This document shows, piece by piece, positions 1-5,244 of a stretch of DNA of 5,244 nucleotides. The DNA is taken from positions 1 through 5,244 of the forward strand of contig JASLMQ010000969.1 of NCBI GenBank assembly GCA_030746455.1, written 5' to 3'. The position numbers and the translations under genes are program-made. This DNA is from Candidatus Latescibacterota bacterium. GTDB lineage: Bacteria; Latescibacterota; UBA2968; GCA-2709665. The stretch's first letter is position 1. Every line of letters begins with the position of its first letter. A model generated the notes under the pieces. That model was given only the letters and a program-made list of their open reading frames with translations, was not told where the DNA came from and ran no database searches.

Positions 1-473
1 CAACGCGGTGCCCGGTTCGCCATGTCACGGTAGCCCCTGACGAGCAGCGCCAACCGCGCGTCGGATGCCTGCTCTGGAGTGTGGAGGATCCGGCACGTCA
101 CGTTCGTGATCTTCTCCAGGTAGGTCGTCAACACCACCGCCGCCCGGTCGATCTGCTGGTTGTGGAAGGCCTCCCTCGGCCCTGGAGCGGATTCACCCGT
201 GACGATCCAGGTGCCCGGCACCACATCCGCGCCCACGAGCCGGACGGTCTCCGGGGACTCGCGCACAACCGCGTCCCGGCTCCGAAACGGCATCACCCTT
301 CCCCCAGTCTCACCGCCGGTCTTCTCGGCCCCACACGGGAGTACCCCGCCCGCCGCCACCATGAGCATGGCAGCCGAGAAGACGATCCACACCGTCCATT
401 GTGTGGCGCCGTCCCCTTTGCCTTCTGCCTTCTGCCCTTTGCCGGTCTCTGGAATCCATACGAAACGGTTCAT
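1..473 (-). CDS. N-terminal part of a secreted or membrane-anchored DUF4838/GH67N-like glycosidase-type protein (3' end outside window)
   Basis: This open frame has no stop before the window edge, so only the first 157 residues are visible. Residues 1-25 form an unusually long, Lys/Gly-rich N-terminal tail. Residues 26-43 (TVWIVFSAAMLMVAAGGV) are hydrophobic and could be a signal peptide or an anchor. C47 in VLPCGA does not make a good lipobox because Pro precedes it. Residues 77-155 have the pattern 'V..G..APGPREAF', then AAVVLTTYLEKITN (residues 111-124), then CRIL and a short LALLVRG strand. This resembles the small alpha/beta domain that precedes the catalytic barrel in DUF4838, GH67 and GH20-type proteins, where the usual text is 'AAxxLxxYLekiTG...I.VG'. 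The domain call is from memory of the family pattern and is moderate. The ATG at 473 is supported by an AGGTGA ribosome binding site that overlaps the stop codon of the upstream membrane protein gene, suggesting translational coupling. The catalytic part, if any, lies beyond position 1. Confidence 0.6.
   Translation of the reverse strand, partial: MNRFVWIPETGKGQKAEGKGDGATQWTVWIVFSAAMLMVAAGGVLPCGAEKTGGETGGRVMPFRSRDAVVRESPETVRLVGADVVPGTWIVTGESAPGPREAFHNQQIDRAAVVLTTYLEKITNVTCRILHTPEQASDARLALLVRGYRDMANRAPR
415..442. repeat. Four tandem heptanucleotides, 28 bases
   Basis: The plus strand reads CCTTTGC, CTTCTGC, CTTCTGC, CCTTTGC, that is four 7-mers. The inner two are identical and the outer two are identical, differing from the inner ones at two positions. 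On the coding (minus) strand the units are GCAAAGG and GCAGAAG. The array lies within codons 11-20 of the downstream gene and gives the residues GKGQKAEGKG. Seven is not a multiple of three, so gain or loss of one unit would shift the frame. Purine-rich heptamer arrays of this kind are normally seen between genes. Confidence 0.75.
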
Positions 474-477
474 GTCT

Positions 478-483
478 TCACCT
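478..483 (-). promoter_or_regulatory. Ribosome binding site overlapping the upstream stop codon
   Basis: On the minus strand the text reads TAGGTGAAGACATG. AGGTGA matches the right half of the canonical AGGAGGTGA anti-SD partner, and the AGG sits seven bases before the ATG at 473. Its first two bases belong to the TAG stop (484-482) of the membrane protein gene, so a terminating ribosome would sit on the start of the next gene. This decides the start of the downstream gene even though the resulting N-terminus is odd. Confidence 0.6.
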
Positions 484-2548
484 AGAAGTTATGCACGTTA
501 TGTCCCCGAATGGGGAACCAGATCACATCAATCACGAACACCAGCGCAGTACTGAACGCCTGGGCGGCCAGCAGTCCGACGAAGAACGGCTTCCAGCGTT
601 CGTAGAGCTGTACCCCGCCGATCCGCATCAGGATCGACTTCATCGCCCAGACGATGAAGATGGAGAACAGGGTCTTCGTCGTACCGTAGTGTGCCTGTAT
701 CGCCAGTCCAATGGGGTGCAGCGTCCACCAGGAAAGCCGATAGCGTAGGAGTGTCATCGCCGCCATGGCCACCGCCCCGATCCCGGCCCACATCAACCTC
801 CCTCCGCCGCCCCACGGCAGGGGATTGCGGATGGCCGCCACGGCCTGGTTGAACGGGCCGCGGGCAGCTCCCCTCAGGCCCCGCATGTGGTATCCACCGA
901 AGGCGTAGCCGAATCCCACTGTGTCCACCAGCGAGACGATGAAGCCGAAGGCCAGAGCGACCCAGATGACGGTTGCGACCCGTCGCGGACTCACCACCCG
1001 ATCGACCGCCTTCACCGCCTGGGTGAAAGAGGGCATCACGAAGCCCTTGCCGATGCTGTTGAAGGTCCGCATGAACGCGAGGGCCGTCACGCTGGACGGC
1101 CCCACAAGCGGCGTGCCCAGGGCCCTGAGCACGGCGTCGTAGGGTTGAACCCGGTAGTACGAGTACACCAGCCCCAGCTCCGCAACCACGCGCGACAGAC
1201 CCAGAAAGGTAAGCAACGCCAAGGGCAGAAAGGCCAGCACCACCCAGATCTCCATGCCCGCGGTGCGAAGCCAGGCCCCCGCGAAGACCATCGTCCCCAC
1301 GAAACCGAACAGTGCCGTACGGTACGACAGGAGCTCGCCGCTGTCGTCCACATCACAGGCCGGCCGAAGCGCCTTCTGCCAGACGTCCCCCAGATGGTGC
1401 CGGGCCATCCACAGGCTCCACACCGCGAGAAACAACAGCCCGCCGAGGCTTTGCCACATTAGGGCCTGGCTGCCCCATTGCGACCGGGACTCCCCCAGCG
1501 TGTAGCCGAATCTGTTGAAGGCGTAAACCTCGAAGGCCGTCAGCACGGTGAAGAACCAGACGCTGAACAGGACATCGAGACGCGCGAAGTACCCGAAGCC
1601 GATCGCGTAGAAGCTGATCCGCTGGATCAGGATCGGGAAATCGGGAAGCAACCGGAGGGCACCGCCCTCGATCCGGATGTACGGGAAAGAAGGCGAGAAG
1701 TAGGAGACGATGTTCCACAGCTTGAGGGCCATCACGATGCCGAAGGCCACCCAGAAGAGCGAGGAGCGGAAGAACGCGGGCAGCCGTCCTCCGGGCTCGG
1801 TCTCGGTCAGCATCTGGCCGACCTCCACGATGGGGTAGGTCAGCCGCTCGTGGTCGATCCACTGCCGGCGAAGCATCACCACCACACAGAAGACCGCGAA
1901 GGCGAGAGACCCAAGCAGGCACATCCACCAGAACAGCGGCGTCACCCAGACCCGCCACGGAACGGTCTCGCCGGCGGGAAGGCCTTCGTAGAACCATCGC
2001 ATGGCGTTGTTCTGGTTTTGCGGCACCAGCCACCTGGGGATGTGCTGGTAGAGATAGAGCTCCCACCCGCTCTCAGGCGTCGCGAAATAGTAAGGCCCCG
2101 AAATCACCCCGATCAGGTGGCCCATAATCCCGTCATACGGGACGATGATGCCCACCAGCCCCGCAGCCAGCACCACCAGCAGCTCCGAACGGCTCAGCCC
2201 CCACCCCGGCCGCAGCGCGTGCAGCAGCATACTGATCACCACCGTCGCCAGGAAGGGGAAGAAGAAGGCCATCGGGAAGTGGCTTCGGCTGATGTTGGAT
2301 CCCCGGACCTCGTAGGAGATCCACTCGTCCCACAGGATGCTCAGGGCGATCACGACGAGCGCCGTCGCAACCGACCGCAGCGTCACCGCACGGGCCGTCC
2401 CGCCGGCAGCCGGGTCCGCGGTTCCGGTCTCAGCCCTGCTATCTACCTTCTGCGGCGTGGCATCCGACATGTCTCGTCCCGATCTACTTCTCTCTTCTGC
2501 CGCCTGTGCCACGTAGCCACTCTGTGGCGGAGTGGGATCTGCCGGCAT
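482..2548 (-). CDS. Polytopic membrane protein, DUF6785/DUF6784 family (transporter-like, function unproven)
   Basis: This 688-residue protein has a polar, poorly structured N-terminus (1-55) followed by about 13 hydrophobic segments. Approximate positions are 58-77, 93-111, 121-139, 203-226, 261-285, 311-346 (probably two), 365-383, 408-430, 432-451, 524-546, 586-603, 621-640 and 655-676. Recognisable family text includes WDEWISYEVRGSN after the first segment, ERLTYPIVEVGQ at 234-245, and a C-terminal block with WWTLHPIGLAI (607-617), KSILMRIGGVQLYERWKPFF (637-656) and G-rich helices. This matches my memory of DUF6785 (large N-terminal part) plus DUF6784 (about the last 100 residues), which vaguely resemble oligopeptide transporter (OPT) proteins. 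No transport substrate is established for the family. Charged residues in or near membrane segments (D138, K276, E340) could matter for transport. An in-frame TGA directly precedes the ATG at 2548, so this is the outermost start. An internal ATG at 2470 (MSDATPQK) is possible but has a weaker ribosome binding site. The gene follows the sulfatase by 62 bases and is followed after 8 bases by the DUF4838-like gene, so an operon is likely. Confidence 0.85.
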   Translation of the reverse strand: MPADPTPPQSGYVAQAAEERSRSGRDMSDATPQKVDSRAETGTADPAAGGTARAVTLRSVATALVVIALSILWDEWISYEVRGSNISRSHFPMAFFFPFLATVVISMLLHALRPGWGLSRSELLVVLAAGLVGIIVPYDGIMGHLIGVISGPYYFATPESGWELYLYQHIPRWLVPQNQNNAMRWFYEGLPAGETVPWRVWVTPLFWWMCLLGSLAFAVFCVVVMLRRQWIDHERLTYPIVEVGQMLTETEPGGRLPAFFRSSLFWVAFGIVMALKLWNIVSYFSPSFPYIRIEGGALRLLPDFPILIQRISFYAIGFGYFARLDVLFSVWFFTVLTAFEVYAFNRFGYTLGESRSQWGSQALMWQSLGGLLFLAVWSLWMARHHLGDVWQKALRPACDVDDSGELLSYRTALFGFVGTMVFAGAWLRTAGMEIWVVLAFLPLALLTFLGLSRVVAELGLVYSYYRVQPYDAVLRALGTPLVGPSSVTALAFMRTFNSIGKGFVMPSFTQAVKAVDRVVSPRRVATVIWVALAFGFIVSLVDTVGFGYAFGGYHMRGLRGAARGPFNQAVAAIRNPLPWGGGGRLMWAGIGAVAMAAMTLLRYRLSWWTLHPIGLAIQAHYGTTKTLFSIFIVWAMKSILMRIGGVQLYERWKPFFVGLLAAQAFSTALVFVIDVIWFPIRGHNVHNF

Positions 2549-2553
2549 TCAGA

Positions 2554-2557
2554 CTCC
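2554..2557 (-). promoter_or_regulatory. Ribosome binding site favouring the long start of the membrane protein
   Basis: The minus strand reads CCGGAGTCTGAATG, with GGAG five bases before the ATG at 2548. The alternative ATG at 2470 has only GGGACGAGAC before it. This tips the start choice to 2548, although the extra 26 residues are polar and look unconserved. Confidence 0.45.
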
Positions 2558-2610
2558 GGTCAGTGAAATCCACGCCTTCACGCTGCACCCAAGTCCTTCC
2601 GGGCTCCCTG

Positions 2611-4005
2611 TCAGTACGCCCACTCGCGCCGCAGCGGAGTGCACGTCTCGAACAGCTTCTCCAGCAGCATCCGCCTGTGCTCGGCCAGCACCGATGCGTA
2701 TGCCGATTCCTGTGCGACGTTGATGTACGCGTTCGGGTCGCGGCTCAGGTCGTGGAGCGTTTCGCGTCCGTCCCGGTCGATCACGTATCGATGCCCCTCG
2801 GTACGAATCGACCGGGTGCGGACCGCCTCCGTAAGCGCGCAGTCCCTACCGGGGTCCGACTCGCCTCGAACGGCCGGAAGCAGCGACCGGCCCTGCACGC
2901 TGGGCGGAATCGGGATCCCGCACGCCTCAAGCAGCGCCGGGACCACATCGACCGCCTCGACGATCCCCTCGTGGGTCAGACCGCGCTCCGCCCCCGCCGG
3001 CCATCGAACGACGAAGGGAACCCGGCTGATACAGTCCATCCCCGGGGCCCCCTTCCCGAACATGTGGTAGTCCCCCAGGTACTCCCCGTGGTCGGATGTG
3101 AAGATCACGATTGTGTTCTCCGCCAGACCCTCAGCGTCGAGGCAGTCGAGAATCTGGCCAACGTAGTGGTCCACCTCCGAGACCATGCCGTAGTACCCCT
3201 GGCGGATCGACCGCAGCTCGTCCTCGGCCACTGGCGCCCGGTTGCCCGGGGCCTGCCATCCTTCCGGAATCTCCGGCAGAGGAAGCGACGCGGGATCGTA
3301 GAGGTCCAGGAAGCGCTGTGGGGTCACCCACGGGCTGTGCGGGGAGTAGAATCCGCCGATCGCCATGAAGGGACGATCCCGGTGGCGCCGGATGAACTCG
3401 ATCGTCTGGTTCGCTACGAAGGCCGTGTGAGTGAGCCCGTCATCGGCGGGGAAGGGCACCGCGCCCTGTCTCTCGCGGTCGGGATGTGCGATCCCCGGCT
3501 GTGCACCCATCATCGCTTCCCACTGCGCCCGCGCGGGCGGCAGCCCTACACTGATGTGGTCCAGCTGATCGGGCGCACGGTTTCGCACCCAGGCCCGGTA
3601 GGCATCGTCGTAGCACCCGGGCTCATCGGAGATCGCCAGCGTGTCGAAGCCATAGGGTGGATGGGGGTCGGCGTGGTCGCGATTGGCGTGGGGAAGGAAG
3701 TGGAGCTTGCCCAGATTCGCCGAGTGGTAACCGTAGTTGCTCAGCATCATCGGGAGGACCAGCGTGTCCGACGGAACGGTCGTCCCGTTCTGATAGATCC
3801 CCAGCGACGAGGGATAGCGGCTCGACAGGAGGCTGACCCGGCTGGGCATGCACACGGGATTCTGAACGAAGAACCGCGGGAAGTTGATGCCTTGGGAGGC
3901 CAGACGATCAAGGTTTGGGGTCTTGATCTCGGGGTCCCCATTGGCGCCCAGTGCGTCCCAGCGCTGCTGGTCTGTGTAGAGGATCAGAATGTTGGGTCGC
4001 GGCAT
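2611..4005 (-). CDS. Type I sulfatase (formylglycine-dependent), cytoplasmic by lack of signal peptide
   Basis: This 464-residue protein is a normal length for a one-domain S1-type sulfatase. It opens with PNILILYTDQQRWD, the first core strand, carrying metal ligand D12 and Q13. The signature CMPSR (C52, P54, R56) fits CxPxR, where the Cys is converted to formylglycine by a sulfatase-maturating enzyme not present in this window. GKLHF (K100, H102), SPHSPW (H223), TSDHG (D305, H306) and FGKG (K318) match the usual sulfate- and metal-binding positions. LHDLSRDPNAYINVA near 417-431 is the typical C-terminal 'L..DP.E..N.A' turn. The metal set D, Q, D, H is the one I associate with choline sulfatase and phosphonate monoester hydrolase relatives, so a phosphodiester or phosphonate ester is an alternative substrate. 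The protein starts directly on the first core strand with no signal peptide, so it probably acts in the cytoplasm after import. GGAGGA nine bases upstream supports the ATG at 4005. It sits between two carbohydrate-type genes and a membrane protein, which suggests desulfation of an imported glycan fragment; the substrate is unknown. Confidence 0.92.
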   Translation of the reverse strand: MPRPNILILYTDQQRWDALGANGDPEIKTPNLDRLASQGINFPRFFVQNPVCMPSRVSLLSSRYPSSLGIYQNGTTVPSDTLVLPMMLSNYGYHSANLGKLHFLPHANRDHADPHPPYGFDTLAISDEPGCYDDAYRAWVRNRAPDQLDHISVGLPPARAQWEAMMGAQPGIAHPDRERQGAVPFPADDGLTHTAFVANQTIEFIRRHRDRPFMAIGGFYSPHSPWVTPQRFLDLYDPASLPLPEIPEGWQAPGNRAPVAEDELRSIRQGYYGMVSEVDHYVGQILDCLDAEGLAENTIVIFTSDHGEYLGDYHMFGKGAPGMDCISRVPFVVRWPAGAERGLTHEGIVEAVDVVPALLEACGIPIPPSVQGRSLLPAVRGESDPGRDCALTEAVRTRSIRTEGHRYVIDRDGRETLHDLSRDPNAYINVAQESAYASVLAEHRRMLLEKLFETCTPLRREWAY

Positions 4006-4014
4006 CGAGAGGGT

Positions 4015-4020
4015 TCCTCC
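4015..4020 (-). promoter_or_regulatory. Strong ribosome binding site of the sulfatase gene
   Basis: The minus strand reads CCGGAGGAACCCTCTCGATG. GGAGGA is an almost perfect anti-SD match, nine bases from the ATG at 4005. It fixes the sulfatase start at the residue just before the first core strand. Confidence 0.7.
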
Positions 4021-4105
4021 GGTTGGCTCGAGTCATCGCTCAGGAGTCTACCGACCTGGCCCGGGGGAGGCATCGCGTCGGCAGAATCCGCACGTCAGAG
4101 GCGGA

Positions 4106-4134
4106 AATATAGGGATTCGTCCGGAGCATAACCA
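4106..4134 (-). promoter_or_regulatory. Weak candidate promoter before the sulfatase
   Basis: In the 180-base gap between the propeller gene and the sulfatase, the minus strand has TATATT (4111-4106) as a possible -10 box. With a 17-base spacer, TGGTTA (4134-4129) is a poor -35 box, three of six bases matching TTGACA. The site is the most AT-rich spot of an otherwise GC-rich gap. If real, the transcript would have an untranslated leader of roughly 95 bases. The rest of the gap (4006-4185) shows no small gene, no convincing terminator and no clear operator repeat. Confidence 0.25.
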
Positions 4135-4185
4135 TCTCTTTGCGGGGCGGAACCTATGGGATGGGGGTCGTCCCGCTCTCCGGCG

Positions 4186-5244
4186 TCAGGCCGGATCCTG
4201 CGTATAGATCGCATATAGCCGCGGGGAGTCGGTGTACACCACGCCGCAGTCCGGGCTGTCCAGCCGTGTGCGGATGCGCACCGTTCGTCCGCCCAGCTCC
4301 CGCCCGGTGCGGTTGTTCTTCCAGCGCACCGTCCGCATCAGCCCCTCCCGCCTCACCGGCAGGCAAGACGTGAAGCTGTAGCCCCGAATAGCCCTTCCCG
4401 TCTCGTCGGCCAGCTCCAGCCGAACGGTTCGTTGCGTGGTCACGTGGGACACGTTCACCGCGATACGCGGCTTGTCGGGGAGCGTCTGGGGTGCCAGCTC
4501 GACGGTCCCGGTCATTCGGCGCCGGTCCGTGTTCCGGTAGCCGCGGATCAACCGGTAGCCGTACCGGTCGCGGGGCACGTAGGCGTAGCCAGGAAGATAT
4601 GTGCTCGCGAAATTCCCCACGCTCCCGCCGATGTAGTAGAACCGCGTCTCTTCGCCGCAGTCGATGATCTCGCGCTGGCCGATCATGCCGAAGTCCCAGC
4701 TCCCCCGCTCGCCACGCCGGATGAACGGCCGGAACGGCCAGACCTCCTTGAAATCGATCCCTGTAGTGCTGGCGCAGAGCCCGGCATCGGCCACCTGTGC
4801 GAAGGTCTCCGAGCCCAGACAGCCATAGAGATAGCCGTTCAGGGCCACAACGGTCGGGCCCTTGCGCGCGCATACCAGCCCCAGGTGAGGCTGCGCCCAG
4901 TAGGTGCCGTCCCAGTTCGGCCCCGAGAAACCACCCACCACGCGGCACATATGGGGCGGCAGCGTGAAGAGGAAATCCGGGATCCGGTGGGCCGTCTCGA
5001 GATCGTACGTGATCCAGCCCTTCACGCTTCGGGTCACCCGCTGGGCGATCGGGCTCGACATCTGGTCCGAGAGCACCAATCCGCCGTCCAGCGCGCGATG
5101 GAGCTTCGCGTGTTCGGGATTGGCGCGTACCAGGAAGGGATCGTTCCGGGGTGGCTCCCAGATCAGGCCGTCGCGACTTCGTCCGATCCCCCAGATGAGC
5201 CAGAAGTCACGCTCACGCTGATCCGGCACCCGTGCGAGCACGCC
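4186..5244 (-). CDS. C-terminal part of a glycosidase-like beta-propeller protein (GH32/GH43-like clan, 5' end outside window)
   Basis: The frame is open to the window edge. A GTG at 5241 could be read as a start, but the codon before it is also open and the text begins in mid-domain, so I treat the gene as 5'-truncated with about 352 visible residues. Counting from that GTG, WLIWGIGRSRDGLIWEPP (14-31) is a propeller strand plus the 'SrDG..W' turn typical of GH32/GH43-like proteins. A second such unit is STTGIDFKEVWPFRPFIRRG (158-177), followed by GSWDFGMIG (180-188) and then TRFYYIGG (199-206), which matches 'pGsWD.gmv...lwlYYgG'. From about residue 255 a beta-sandwich follows: AVNV, VRLELADETGRAIRGYSF, TVRWKN, ELGGRTVRIRTRL and finally RLYAIY. 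This is the C-terminal module commonly found with such propellers, in which 'L.VN...G.l.VEl.D..G..i.Gfs' and 'L.GkpVrLrf.l..a.LYaf' recur. I cannot assign catalytic acids or a substrate, and a signal peptide cannot be judged. It is the first gene of the visible group, 180 bases before the sulfatase. Confidence 0.75.
   Translation of the reverse strand, partial: GVLARVPDQRERDFWLIWGIGRSRDGLIWEPPRNDPFLVRANPEHAKLHRALDGGLVLSDQMSSPIAQRVTRSVKGWITYDLETAHRIPDFLFTLPPHMCRVVGGFSGPNWDGTYWAQPHLGLVCARKGPTVVALNGYLYGCLGSETFAQVADAGLCASTTGIDFKEVWPFRPFIRRGERGSWDFGMIGQREIIDCGEETRFYYIGGSVGNFASTYLPGYAYVPRDRYGYRLIRGYRNTDRRRMTGTVELAPQTLPDKPRIAVNVSHVTTQRTVRLELADETGRAIRGYSFTSCLPVRREGLMRTVRWKNNRTGRELGGRTVRIRTRLDSPDCGVVYTDSPRLYAIYTQDPA

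Noticed and set aside
81..555. Two overlapping plus-strand frames opposite the DUF4838-like gene
   Set aside because: Both are low-complexity shadows. The minus-strand frame has a good ribosome binding site, a hydrophobic segment and domain-like text.
1371..1380. Additional single CTTCTGC heptamer elsewhere in the window
   Set aside because: A single 7-mer without tandem neighbours within a coding region is expected by chance and is not part of the array at 415-442.
2461..2548. Start of the membrane protein at the internal ATG at 2470
   Set aside because: Not excluded, but the ATG at 2548 has the better ribosome binding site (GGAG, five bases away), so the longer form was chosen.
1478..2566. 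A 362-codon open frame on the plus strand opposite the membrane protein
   Set aside because: Its product is a low-complexity Arg/Glu/His/Pro-rich chain without motifs, as expected from the complement of a transmembrane coding sequence.
2506..4131. A 541-codon open frame on the plus strand covering the sulfatase gene
   Set aside because: It is an antisense shadow of a GC-rich gene. Its translation is rich in Arg, Pro, Val and His with no recognisable domain, while the minus strand carries every sulfatase motif.
4180..4194. Inverted repeat CCGGC-CTGAC-GCCGG at the end of the propeller gene as a terminator
   Set aside because: The stem is only five base pairs, the stop codon is in its loop, and no T-run follows on the minus strand. 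It is likely chance in GC-rich DNA.
4154..4948. A 264-codon minus-strand frame overlapping the propeller gene in another frame
   Set aside because: Its translation is Arg/Gly/Ala-rich and lacks motifs, while the other frame on the same strand shows clear propeller and sandwich patterns.

Overview
The window is a GC-rich bacterial fragment in which every supported gene lies on the minus strand, so transcription runs from the high coordinates to the low ones. There are four protein genes, two of them cut by the window edges. I see no rRNA, tRNA, CRISPR array or mobile element. The gene content is a sulfatase, a DUF6785/DUF6784-type polytopic membrane protein, a beta-propeller glycosidase-like protein and a DUF4838-like protein. 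That mix is typical of polysaccharide-degrading lineages such as Planctomycetota, Lentisphaerota, Armatimonadota or Latescibacterota-like bacteria. This is an inference from family distribution; no marker gene fixes the phylum.

Layout in transcription order: (1) 5244-4186 is the 3' part of a gene for a glycosidase-like protein with a five-bladed-propeller-type repeat followed by a C-terminal beta-sandwich. (2) 4185-4006 is a 180-base gap with a weak promoter-like sequence and, at its downstream end, a strong ribosome binding site. (3) 4005-2611 encodes a complete type I sulfatase-fold enzyme with a CxPSR formylglycine signature and no signal peptide. (4) 2610-2549 is a short gap. (5) 2548-482 encodes a 688-residue polytopic membrane protein that I assign to the DUF6785/DUF6784 family, which is transporter-like and of unproven function. 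(6) After only 8 bases, 473-1 encodes the N-terminal 157 residues of a protein with a membrane anchor or signal sequence and what looks like the small alpha/beta domain found before DUF4838/GH67-type glycosidase catalytic domains. Its ribosome binding site overlaps the stop codon of the upstream gene.

Taken together this looks like a small co-directional carbohydrate utilisation cluster. A glycosidase-like propeller protein and a DUF4838-type protein would act on a glycan, the membrane protein would move substrate or product across the membrane, and a sulfatase without an export signal would remove sulfate (or a related ester) in the cytoplasm. The substrate cannot be read from the sequence, and the role of the membrane protein is the most open question. 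A notable local oddity is a 28-base array of four heptanucleotides inside the 5' coding region of the last gene.
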